DNA of 64,000 nt, from the NCBI RefSeq assembly GCF_000426825.1, contig NZ_AUGC01000014.1, positions 1 through 64,000 on the forward strand. Reading direction: 5' to 3'. The stretch is from Thermonema rossianum DSM 10300 (lineage in GTDB: Bacteria; Bacteroidota; Bacteroidia; Cytophagales; Thermonemataceae). Shown piece after piece: positions 25,836 to 33,218 of this stretch; within the stretch, counting starts at the first letter, position 1, and every line of letters starts with the position of its first letter. The notes beneath the pieces are model-generated. The model ran no database searches. It was not told where the DNA came from and worked only from the letters and a program-made list of their open reading frames with translations. The position numbers and the translations under genes are program-made.

Positions 25836-26972
25836 ATGGCTAAAAGCTACGACTATATCATCATTGGTGCCGGAGCGGCAGGTTTAAGCCTTGCCTATGA
25901 GCTGTCGCGGCATCCTGCCTTGTGCCAAAAGCGCGTTTTGCTTATAGACAACCAAAAAAAAGAGCAGAACGACCGTACCTGGTGCTTCTGGACCACCGGC
26001 ACCCCCCCATTTCAGGAAATCGTTTACCGCCAATGGCAACAGCTTGCCTTTCACAGCCAATATGGCAGCCGTAGTTTTTCCATTGCCCCTTTCCGCTACT
26101 ACATGATTCGGGGTATCGACTTTTACCGTTATTGCTTTGAGCATTTGGCACCTGCCGTAGAGTTCTGTGTGGGCGAGGTGGCAGAAGCAACACCTGCCGG
26201 TGAGGTCCGCCTGAGCGACGGCAGGGGGTTTCAGGCTCAATGGATTTTCGATAGCCGCTACCGTCTACCACAAAAGCCCGCAGAACTGCCCTACCCTTTT
26301 CTGCTACAGCATTTCAAAGGTTATGTACTGCGCAGTAAGCGTCCCTGCTTCGACGCAAGCACCGCCACCTTGATGGACTTTCGTATTGAACAAGCCGGCG
26401 AAAGCCGTTTTATGTACATACTGCCTTTTTCGCCCACCGAAGCGCTCGTGGAATTCACGGTCTTTGGCAAGGCGTTGCTTCCGCCCGCTGCTTATGACCA
26501 CCAACTAAAGCAATACATAGAGCAACACTACGGGGAACTGTCGGGCTTCGAAATCAAAGAAGAAGAGTTTGGCGTGATTCCCATGGCGGCTCAAGGCTTC
26601 CGGCACACGAAGGGGGGGCTTGTGCCCATAGGTACGGCTGCCGGTTGTGCCAAAGGAAGCAGTGGCTATGCCTTCCTGTTTATTCAAAAACACTGCAAGC
26701 AAATCATTGCGGCACTTGCCCGCGGGCAAACCCCGCCCGATTACCGCCCGCCATGGCGCTTCCACCGCTATGACCGCATATTTCTGGATGTTCTTTTCCA
26801 TAAGCGTATGGAAGGCGATGCACTCTTCAGTAAGCTTTTTTTACAACTGCCGCCACAGCAGATTTTGCGTTTCCTGATAGAAGAAAGCAGCCTTATGGAC
26901 GAGCTTAGCGTCATTTATGCGCTGCGTTCCGGTGCTTTTGTGCGTGCGGCACTTCATGATGCGCTGTCTTAG
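25836..26972 (+). CDS. crtY: Lycopene beta-cyclase, CrtY type
   Basis: 378 residues. It cyclises the ends of lycopene to beta-ionone rings. The N-terminal FAD-binding motif IIIGAGAAGLSLAYEL is followed by NDRTWCFW, the signature of bacterial CrtY lycopene cyclases. Other landmarks are 'RYYMIRGIDFYRY', 'WIFDSRYR', 'FKGYVLRSKRPCFD', 'LMDFRI' and 'SRFMYILPFSPTEALVEFTV'. The later 'YGVIPM'-like segment reads EFGVIPMAAQGF, and 'GTAAGCAKGSSGYAF' is the C-terminal FAD contact. No other carotenoid gene (crtB, crtI, crtZ) is in the window. It follows rsmG with no gap, suggesting expression as part of the tgt-rsmG transcript. Confidence 0.9.
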   Translation: MAKSYDYIIIGAGAAGLSLAYELSRHPALCQKRVLLIDNQKKEQNDRTWCFWTTGTPPFQEIVYRQWQQLAFHSQYGSRSFSIAPFRYYMIRGIDFYRYCFEHLAPAVEFCVGEVAEATPAGEVRLSDGRGFQAQWIFDSRYRLPQKPAELPYPFLLQHFKGYVLRSKRPCFDASTATLMDFRIEQAGESRFMYILPFSPTEALVEFTVFGKALLPPAAYDHQLKQYIEQHYGELSGFEIKEEEFGVIPMAAQGFRHTKGGLVPIGTAAGCAKGSSGYAFLFIQKHCKQIIAALARGQTPPDYRPPWRFHRYDRIFLDVLFHKRMEGDALFSKLFLQLPPQQILRFLIEESSLMDELSVIYALRSGAFVRAALHDALS

Positions 26973-27194
26973 TGTCAACTGCCTGCCCATGGGCTGCCAA
27001 ATAAAGCAAGTCGCTTTTTCTTAAGTTTCATAACGCTTGTTTTGGCTCAATACAATTAACGCTTACAACGCTCAAACAGCTGTTTTAGTGCTTTTTAGGC
27101 GAAAAGTAAAAAGGTATTGTTAACAAAGTATAGACAAAGCAGCATTCTACTTTAGCATTAAAAGCTTTATTGAATAAACAAGCATAAAAAACAA

Positions 27195-27267
27195 ACCACA
27201 GAGGGCACAGAGAAACACAGAGAATATATAATGATTTCCCTCCGGGCCGCTCCGTGTGCTCTGTGGT
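27195..27267. repeat. Inverted repeat of the 'ACCACAGAG' type
   Basis: ACCACAGAG (27195-27203) and CTCTGTGGT (27259-27267) are exact inverted copies, with a further imperfect match inward (GGCACAGAG against CTCCGTGTG). The inner part repeats 'CACAGAG' units in direct orientation (27207-27213, 27217-27223). Such elements are, as I recall, dispersed in many environmental bacterial genomes. One copy is visible here. Confidence 0.6.
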
Positions 27268-27360
27268 AAAAAATAGCGATGGTAATCTTTGCTTGTTTTT
27301 TACCATTCCGTCCTTACAAAGCTCACCGGATTTGCATTACTGAATACCCAAAAAGAAAGT

Positions 27361-27387
27361 AAGCCCCTTCGCAATGCAAAGGGGCTT
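27361..27387 (-). terminator. Terminator-like hairpin after the nuclease locus
   Basis: AAGCCCCTT (27361-27369) and AAGGGGCTT (27379-27387) form a perfect 9-bp stem with a 9-nt loop. On the minus strand a T-rich tail follows (ACTTTCTTTTT). A short T-run (TTTT) after AGC on the plus strand could also let it serve the crtY transcript. Confidence 0.6.
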
Positions 27388-27457
27388 AGCTTTTAACCTA
27401 TGATGAGATGTCGTGCGAGCGAATCAAGGTTAATATATTTTTAAAAGAAGGGGCATT

Positions 27458-28349
27458 TTAGAAAGTGGGGGCATATTCTTCCGGTGCCACATATTGGTTA
27501 TCTACCCGTGTTTCTATTACATCTTGAATCCACTGCGGCACATTCGACAGGAAGTTGTAGCCGGTCAGCTGTTCCACTTCGCGAATAGAAACGCGGTAAT
27601 CTGTCCATGGTTTTTGGTTTACATCTTGCGTGTTGGGCATAATCACGGCAATGGTGCGCGTGGAAGTATTGATGCGGCTCAGGTCATTGGTTCCCTCAGG
27701 CAAAACCACAATCACCTTCCACAGGTAAGCAGGCACCGTAATATTGCCATTGGCAATGGTGCGTGCATAACCATTGCTGCCTTCGCCCCCGGTTCCGCGG
27801 TTGCCGGCAATGATATACAGCTCATAGCCATCATCTACCAAGCGACGGCAATAACTTTCAAGCTGTTCCCAGGTCTGACGGTTGTTGTTTGGGGGCTTGC
27901 GGCACCATGTTGCTCATCAAAAAGGTGGCTGAGTTGTCTTCCACACTGGCCGTGCGGTCGCCCGAAGGACACAAGTGCCCCCGGTCGAAGCCGGTATATT
28001 TGTAATCATTGGGGCTGACACGATACCAGTAAGACGGCAAAGAGGTATCGGTGCGGAAGTCGTTCTGCCGCGGTGTACTGCCCAACCATGCTTTGTTCAG
28101 GTGCCAACTCACCCAGTTGGGCGTAGCTCTGTACCGGTGATATGACATGGCGTACTGCGGGCGCTTGATCAGGTAGTTGTGATGGGCGGTGCCGGCACCA
28201 CTGGGATTGCCCAAGGCCATGTTGTCTTCGCGTTTGGGCGTGCTGTAGGCAGTCTCTTGTCCCGGTATGGGAGCAACCGGACCGGTGCAGGCAGATACAA
28301 GCCCTATCAAGAGTGCAGACAAATAAAGTGTAAAAAGTCGCATAAGCAT
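27458..28349 (-). pseudogene. DNA/RNA non-specific endonuclease lipoprotein, frameshifted
   Basis: Two minus-strand frames together make one NUC1-family nuclease. The 5' frame starts at ATG 28349 (or 28343), has a lipoprotein signal ending VSAC, and contains the catalytic motif DRGHLCPSGDRT. It then reads SNMVPQAPKQQPSDLGTA and stops at about 27858. The 3' frame continues from 'VDDGYELYIIAGNRG' to the stop at 27458. Removing one base in the run GCCCCCAAAC (around 27888-27895 on the plus strand) restores SNMVPQAPNNNRQTWEQLE, exactly the conserved N-x3-W-x2-LE segment that supplies the magnesium-binding Asn. So a single-base insertion splits the gene inside its active site region. It may be a real inactivation or a sequencing error. 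Confidence 0.85.
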
Positions 28350-28473
28350 TTGTTTTTTAGGTATTACAAATGCTGCAAAACTACAGACTTCATTTGCCTG
28401 CATCTTCAACAAAGCATTAATGTTATGTTAAAAAATTGTTAGTACAACAAAGCAACTGCATTGCATGTGCATA

Positions 28474-28505
28474 TTGCATGCGATTGCTATTTTTTTGTAT
28501 ATTTG
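28474..28505 (+). promoter_or_regulatory. Promoter of the FKBP isomerase gene
   Basis: TTG (28474-28476) and TATATTTG (28498-28505), an exact TAnnTTTG match, are 21 nt apart. The -7 element ends 40 bp before the ATG at 28546, which supports that start over in-frame upstream codons. Confidence 0.65.
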
Positions 28506-28545
28506 TAATTCTAATTCAATTATCTATTCAAATTTTCATTTGATT

Positions 28546-28989
28546 ATGCGTACAGCACAAAATGGCGATGTAGTGAAAGTACACTACACAGGCAAACTAA
28601 CTAATGGCGAAGTATTCGACAGTTCAGAAGGACGCGAGCCCCTCGAGTTCAAATTGGGCGAAGGACAAATGATTCCCGGCTTTGAAGCCGGCGTATTGGG
28701 CATGCAAGTAGGCGAAAAGAAAGTAATCAACATACCTAAAGACGAAGCTTATGGCGATCCTCTTCCGCAGTTGATTGCTGACTTCCCGAAAGCAGACCTT
28801 CCGGAGGGCTTTCCTATGGAAGCAGGCGCTCAAATAGGCGTTACCTTGGCTGACGGGCGTCAAATACCCGCAGTAATCACCGCTATAAATGAAGATAGCG
28901 TAACCATCGATGCCAACCACCCCTTGGCAGGCAAAGACCTTATCTTTGAAGTAGAATTGGTTGAGATAGGTAGCTCTTTGATTGTATAA
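28546..28989 (+). CDS. FKBP-type peptidyl-prolyl isomerase (SlyD-like)
   Basis: 147 residues from ATG at 28546; the promoter and strongly AT-rich DNA lie upstream, so longer forms are rejected. The FKBP domain opens with 'GDVVKVHYTGKLTNGEVFDS' and 'EPLEFKLGEGQMIPGFEAGV', then carries an insert-in-flap chaperone domain ('IPKDEAYGDPLPQLIADFPK' onward), and returns with 'DANHPLAGKDLIFEVELVEI'. This two-domain layout is that of SlyD-type isomerases that speed proline isomerisation and help folding. The His-rich metal-binding tail of E. coli SlyD is absent. A strong terminator follows. Confidence 0.93.
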   Translation: MRTAQNGDVVKVHYTGKLTNGEVFDSSEGREPLEFKLGEGQMIPGFEAGVLGMQVGEKKVINIPKDEAYGDPLPQLIADFPKADLPEGFPMEAGAQIGVTLADGRQIPAVITAINEDSVTIDANHPLAGKDLIFEVELVEIGSSLIV

Positions 28990-29025
28990 ATCTTCTTTAA
29001 AAAGAGTTTTTACAAGAAAGAAAAG

Positions 29026-29056
29026 AAAAGCGGCACTGTTGATGTGCCGCTTTTTT
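29026..29056 (+). terminator. Rho-independent terminator of the FKBP gene
   Basis: AAAAGCGGCAC (29026-29036) pairs with GTGCCGCTTTT (29044-29054) around loop TGTTGAT, followed by a T-run. It lies 37 bp after the FKBP stop and before the DUF4230 gene start. Confidence 0.88.
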
Positions 29057-29094
29057 CTTTATATTCACATAAAAGCAACCCAAGTATAGCAAAC

Positions 29095-29721
29095 ATGCGA
29101 CAAGTCATCATTATTGTGCTTTCCATGATTACCGCCATTGCCCTGTATGAACTGGTGCGCCGGCAATGGCAAAGCTCCGGCGACGTTCCGCTCACGGCTC
29201 AGCACGACTTGATTGTAGAGAAAGTAAGCCGCATGGGAAAGCTTGAATTGGTGCGCTATCAACTCAAAGATATTGTAGAGATAGCCCCTTCGGAAGTGAG
29301 TGTGCTCGAAAGTATTTTGCTTAGCCAGGGCCTATATGAGCACAGCCGTGCACTACTCATCATAACCGGCGAAGCCGTAGGCTGCATAGATCTCCGCAAA
29401 ATCAAAATAGAAAACGATAGCACCATCATCATGCATCTGCCCAAACCCGAAATTTGCTATGTCAAAGTAGATCACCGGCGCTCGCGCGTGTATGACGTGA
29501 ATGTGGGATGGCTTTCCTCCGTGGAAAAAACCAAGCTGATAGAAGCCGGTTACCGCAGTGCCGAAGAAAAGATAGAAGAAGCAGCCCGCGAAAGCCGCCT
29601 GCTTGAACAAACCAAAGAAAGTGCAGAAATTGTATTACGTCCTTTTTTAGAGCAGCTCACCCACAAGCGAGTGGTGTTTACTTTCGAGGACTTGGAAGGC
29701 AGCACGATCCCCGACCGCTAA
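29095..29721 (+). CDS. DUF4230-domain membrane-anchored protein
   Basis: 208 residues from ATG at 29095; the longer form beginning at 29044 would start inside the preceding terminator. One N-terminal membrane helix (MRQVIIIVLSMITAIALYEL) is followed by a soluble domain. 'LIVEKVSRMGKLELVRYQLK', 'VGCIDLRKIKIENDSTIIMH' and 'LPKPEICYVKVDHRRSRVYD' match DUF4230, and the C-terminal part is a charged helix ('AEEKIEEAARESRLLEQTKE'). The layout resembles band-7/SPFH-like anchored proteins. Function unknown. Confidence 0.78.
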   Translation: MRQVIIIVLSMITAIALYELVRRQWQSSGDVPLTAQHDLIVEKVSRMGKLELVRYQLKDIVEIAPSEVSVLESILLSQGLYEHSRALLIITGEAVGCIDLRKIKIENDSTIIMHLPKPEICYVKVDHRRSRVYDVNVGWLSSVEKTKLIEAGYRSAEEKIEEAARESRLLEQTKESAEIVLRPFLEQLTHKRVVFTFEDLEGSTIPDR

Positions 29722-29727
29722 TCCAAC

Positions 29728-30573
29728 TCATGCCGACACGGCATTTTTTTCTTCACCCAACAACTCCTCTACCGAGCGTTCTATCCAATTGCCGCTACTT
29801 AGCAAGCCTTTCAACACTTTACGCATCTCTTGCAAAGTGATGTCACGGTATATTTTTCCATCTACAACCAGTGATATTTGCCCGGTTTCTTCCGAAACCA
29901 CCAACACTACCGCATCACTCACTTCGCTAAGCCCTATTGCCGAACGATGGCGCAAGCCCAACTGCGCAGGCACCTGGTCATTTTCCGTGACGGGCAAAAT
30001 GCAACGTGCCGCCACAATGCGCCCGTTGCGCCCTATAATTACGGCACCATCATGCAAGGGGCTGTATTTATTAAAGATAGCCAACAACAAACGCTTCGAG
30101 AGCAGGGCATCCAGACGGTCGCCCGTATCGGCATAAAATTTCAAGTCATTGCTGCGGCTCAGCACTATCAATGCGCCTGTGTTGGTAGCCGACATGGCTT
30201 TGGCCGCATCCAGTATGGCGCTTAAATCCACCCCTACCTCCTGCTTGGGGCGCCACCATACCCATGGACGCTCCTTATTGAAAGTGCTGCGCCCGATAAA
30301 AAGCAAGAACTTGCGAATTTCCGGCTGAAAGATGACGATGGCTGCCAACACCCCCACGCCCAAGAACTGGCCCAAGATGCTGCTGAGCAACTCCAAGCCC
30401 AAAGCATCGACAATCAGATAAACGATATACAAAGAAAAAACGCCCAGCAAAATAGGCACGGCAATACTTCCTTTCACCAGTTTGTAAAGGCGAAAGATAA
30501 GGAAGCCCACCAACAGAATGTCGAGAATATGGACAAACTTTATTTCTAAAAAACCAACAGCCAGTAAAAGCAT
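29728..30573 (-). CDS. cdaA: Diadenylate cyclase CdaA
   Basis: 281 residues. It makes cyclic di-AMP from two ATP. Three N-terminal membrane helices (about residues 1-85) precede the DisA_N (DAC) domain. The catalytic motifs are both intact: 'YSPLHDGAVIIGRNG' with DGA and 'QLGLRHRSAIGLSE' with RHR. 'TGALIVLSRSNDL' and 'RLLLAIFNKYS' are other family segments. The gene lies immediately downstream of folP on the same strand (24-bp gap), an order I recall as common in Bacteroidota. No c-di-AMP phosphodiesterase or CdaR is in the window. Confidence 0.95.
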   Translation of the reverse strand: MLLLAVGFLEIKFVHILDILLVGFLIFRLYKLVKGSIAVPILLGVFSLYIVYLIVDALGLELLSSILGQFLGVGVLAAIVIFQPEIRKFLLFIGRSTFNKERPWVWWRPKQEVGVDLSAILDAAKAMSATNTGALIVLSRSNDLKFYADTGDRLDALLSKRLLLAIFNKYSPLHDGAVIIGRNGRIVAARCILPVTENDQVPAQLGLRHRSAIGLSEVSDAVVLVVSEETGQISLVVDGKIYRDITLQEMRKVLKGLLSSGNWIERSVEELLGEEKNAVSA

Positions 30574-30597
30574 ATATTTTCTTCGGAAATTCTGAAT

Positions 30598-31470
30598 TTA
30601 AGACGACTTCAAATGCTCTAATAAGGTAACAATTTCTTTGGCTTCTTTTACGTCATGTACCCGCAAAATTGATGCCCCGGCATAGAGTGCCATGCAGTTG
30701 AGTGCAGTGGTTCCGTTGAGTGCCTCTGCGGGCGTTACCCCCAGCGCTTTGTATATCATAGATTTACGGGAAACACCTACCAAAATGGGCGCATTGAACT
30801 GACCAAGCCATGATAAATTACGCAACAGCTCATAGTTTTGTTGTAGTGTTTTGGCAAAACCAAAACCGGGATCCAGTATCACATCATGCACTCCGCACGC
30901 TCTGCACTGCGCAATGCGTTCTGAAAAGAAACGCGCTACCTCAAGAGTCACTCCTTCGGGATAGTCAGTCAGCTGTTGCATGTTTTGTGGCGTGCCGCGC
31001 ATATGCATCATCACATAGGGCACCCGGTGCCGGGCCACCAGGCGCCACATGGCTTCGTTCCCCCCGCTGATGTCGTTAATCATATCGGCACCTGCTTCCA
31101 ATGCGGCACCTGCCACCTCTACGCGAAAAGTATCTACCGAAAGACATATTGCCTCGCCATACTCTTTTTTCAGTGCTTCCACCACAGGCAGCACCCGCCG
31201 CATTTCCTCCGGCACTTCGATATCTGCGGCACCGGGGCGCGAAGAGTATCCGCCCACGTCTATCCAGTCAGCCCCCTCGTGTAGCGCGCGTTCAGCCCGC
31301 CGCAGCGCCTCCTCAATGCGGTTATAGCGCCCCCCGTCGAAGAAAGAGTCGGGCGTTACGTTCAAGATAGCCATAATCTGGGGGCGCTCAAAAGTTTTTA
31401 GACGTCCACGTATCGAAACAGCGCCAAGCGTTTTTGAAAAATTCATATCTTTGACAATCGTAGAAATCAT
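30598..31470 (-). CDS. folP: Dihydropteroate synthase
   Basis: 290 residues (ATG at 31470; ATG at 31446 is an alternative). It joins p-aminobenzoate to dihydropterin pyrophosphate in folate synthesis and is the sulfonamide target. The pterin-site motif is IMAILNVTPDSFFDGG, followed by 'GADWIDVGGYSSRPGA', 'SVDTFRVEVAGAALEAGADM', 'INDISGG', 'MMHMRGTPQNMQ', 'DVILDPGFGFAKTLQQN' and 'VGVSRKSMI', all expected in order. It is divergent from the DUF1599 gene across about 33 bp and upstream of cdaA. Confidence 0.95.
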   Translation of the reverse strand: MISTIVKDMNFSKTLGAVSIRGRLKTFERPQIMAILNVTPDSFFDGGRYNRIEEALRRAERALHEGADWIDVGGYSSRPGAADIEVPEEMRRVLPVVEALKKEYGEAICLSVDTFRVEVAGAALEAGADMINDISGGNEAMWRLVARHRVPYVMMHMRGTPQNMQQLTDYPEGVTLEVARFFSERIAQCRACGVHDVILDPGFGFAKTLQQNYELLRNLSWLGQFNAPILVGVSRKSMIYKALGVTPAEALNGTTALNCMALYAGASILRVHDVKEAKEIVTLLEHLKSS

Positions 31471-31503
31471 GCTTTAAGAACAATGACCGGGAACCTTAGG
31501 TGT

Positions 31504-32076
31504 ATGTCCAAGGATGAAAACACTTCTTTCCGGCACACGGAAAGCGAATATAAAGAGATCATCAAAGAATGTAAAAAACTCTTTGAAAAGAAGTATCATG
31601 ATTATGGTACGGCATGGCGCATTTTGCGCCCCAGCTCTCTGACCGACCAAATTTTTATCAAAGCCAAACGCATCCGTTCCATTCAAGAAAAAGGCACACA
31701 GGCCATTGACGAAGATATCAGCCAAGAGTTTATCGGTATTGTCAACTACTGCGTGATGGCGCTTATTCAGTTGTCACTACCTGCCGATGCGCCCTTGCAT
31801 TTGGACTACGAAACAGTCAGTCGTTTATATGACGAACAAGTGGCAGCCACTTTGGATTTGCTGCGCCGCAAAAACCACGATTACGGCGAAGCATGGCGGC
31901 AAATGCGTGTCAGCTCCATGACCGACCTCATTTTAATGAAGATTTTACGCATCAAACAAATAGAAGACAAACAGGGACAAACACTGGTATCGGAAGGCGT
32001 GGAAGCCAATTATCAAGATATATTGAATTATGCGGTATTTTGCTTAATAAAACTCAAGGCAAATGAAAAACATTGA
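31504..32076 (+). CDS. DUF1599 protein with two tandem copies of the domain
   Basis: 190 residues from ATG at 31504; an ATG at 31483 is possible. Two related halves are visible: 'KKYHDYGTAWRILRPSSLTD' with 'IKAKRIRSIQEK' near residues 25-65, and 'KNHDYGEAWRQMRVSSMTD' with 'MKILRIKQIEDK' near 123-160. This is the DUF1599 (nucleotide modification-associated, Nmad1) domain twice. The repeated HDYG and TD pairs could hold metal or nucleotide, but no activity is proven. It overlaps the next gene by 14 bp and stands divergent from folP. Confidence 0.85.
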   Translation: MSKDENTSFRHTESEYKEIIKECKKLFEKKYHDYGTAWRILRPSSLTDQIFIKAKRIRSIQEKGTQAIDEDISQEFIGIVNYCVMALIQLSLPADAPLHLDYETVSRLYDEQVAATLDLLRRKNHDYGEAWRQMRVSSMTDLILMKILRIKQIEDKQGQTLVSEGVEANYQDILNYAVFCLIKLKANEKH

Positions 32077-33190
32077 CCGGCTGGCAATTATTCTGGTAGG
32101 GGGCTTGTTTATATTCTCGGGGCTTATCAAGCTCAATGACCCGGTAGGCACCCAAATCAAGTTGGAAGAGTATTTCGAAGTGTTTGCACAAGATGTGCGC
32201 CCCCACACCGGCAACGAAAACTGGGCAAGTCATTTCTTCGAAGCACTGATTCCTTATGCACTCTTTTTCTCGGTGCTGCTTAGCTCTTTGGAAGTAGTGC
32301 TGGGCGTGATGCTTCTTAGTGGTTACCGGCGGCGCCAAGCCATCGGTGCGCTGTTGGCTATGATAGTGTTTTTCACCTTTCTCACTTTCTACTCGTGGCA
32401 TTTCAACAAAGTAACGGACTGTGGTTGTTTTGGCGATGCCATCAAGCTTACCCCCAAAGAGTCGTTCATAAAAGACGTAGTGCTGCTGCTGTTGATTGCC
32501 TATCTCTTTTTACGCAGAAAGCAGCTGGGCAGCTCTACCGCCAAGCGCGGACTGGTTATCACCCTCACAGCGGCTGCATTGAGTGTGGGATTGGCATGGT
32601 ATGCCATCGCTTACCTGCCTCCATTGGACTTCCGCCCCTATCGCGTAGGCAACCATATTCCTTCCCTGATGAAACCCTCCGCAGCTTTTCAATATGAGTA
32701 TATCATGGAAAAGGAAGGCAAGCAATACGTCTTCCAAGAGTATCCCACCGATACCACCTATACATTTGTGGACATGAAGCTGCTGAACCCTGAAGCGCTT
32801 CCCAAAATCACAGATTTCCGTGCATACCAAGGGGATACGGACATTACGGACAGCCTTTTTCAAGGCACTTGCTTCCTGGTAGTCATCCATGATGTAAACG
32901 ATAATGAAAAGCTGCTCCAGAGACTTTCGAAAGCGAAACCGGTCATAGAAGAGTTGATAAACTCCGGCGTGAAAGTAAGTGTATTGAGCGCTGCCTCGCC
33001 CGATGCACTGGAAGTGCTGTTGGCACAGGCCGGCTGGCATCATGTGGTTGTTGCATCCATAGACCACACGGTAGCCAAAACCATGGTGCGCAGCAATCCC
33101 GGTTACCTTCTATTGCAAGACGGATACGTGCGCGGAAAATGGTCATACAGAGCCCTTCCGGCTTCGCTTCGCTACATATTAAATCAATAA
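32063..33190 (+). CDS. BT_3928-type DoxX/MauE membrane protein with thioredoxin-like domain
   Basis: 375 residues. The N-terminal half has four to five membrane helices of the DoxX/MauE class, with the conserved 'LFIFSGLIKLNDPVGTQIKL' start and a Cys pair in 'TDCGCFGDAIKLTPKESF'. A soluble half follows (from about residue 200), beginning with 'YEYIMEKEGKQYVF', with 'TCFLVVIHDVNDNEKLLQRL' and 'VKVSVLSAASPDALEV', resembling a thioredoxin fold without a CxxC. Together these match the Bacteroidota BT_3928 family. A role in thiol or quinone redox chemistry at the membrane is likely but unproven. Translationally coupled to DUF1599. Confidence 0.8.
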   Translation: MKNIDRLAIILVGGLFIFSGLIKLNDPVGTQIKLEEYFEVFAQDVRPHTGNENWASHFFEALIPYALFFSVLLSSLEVVLGVMLLSGYRRRQAIGALLAMIVFFTFLTFYSWHFNKVTDCGCFGDAIKLTPKESFIKDVVLLLLIAYLFLRRKQLGSSTAKRGLVITLTAAALSVGLAWYAIAYLPPLDFRPYRVGNHIPSLMKPSAAFQYEYIMEKEGKQYVFQEYPTDTTYTFVDMKLLNPEALPKITDFRAYQGDTDITDSLFQGTCFLVVIHDVNDNEKLLQRLSKAKPVIEELINSGVKVSVLSAASPDALEVLLAQAGWHHVVVASIDHTVAKTMVRSNPGYLLLQDGYVRGKWSYRALPASLRYILNQ

Positions 33191-33218
33191 CTTGTGCAGA
33201 CAGAATTATATTGAGTGT

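Larger units (their letters stand above)
26973..27457. other. Gene-free stretch of 485 bp
   Basis: No convincing gene is seen. The first 220 bp are AT-rich. An inverted repeat lies at 27195-27267, and directly after it GGTAAAAAA (27265-27273) and TTTTTTACC (27296-27304) form a second possible hairpin. A terminator-like hairpin at 27361-27387 ends the region. A 73-codon minus-strand frame (27085-27306) overlaps the repeat and has the composition of repeat-derived spurious frames. Confidence 0.7.

Noticed and set aside
27085-27306. A 73-codon minus-strand frame in the 26973-27457 gap
   Set aside because: It overlaps the inverted repeat. The residues 'LCVSLCPLWF' are typical of spurious frames in this kind of repeat, and no start signal is seen.
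27880-27900. Programmed ribosomal frameshift as an explanation of the split nuclease
   Set aside because: No slippery heptamer of the X-XXY-YYZ kind in the right phase, no strong downstream structure and no internal ribosome-binding site were found; a plain indel is simpler.
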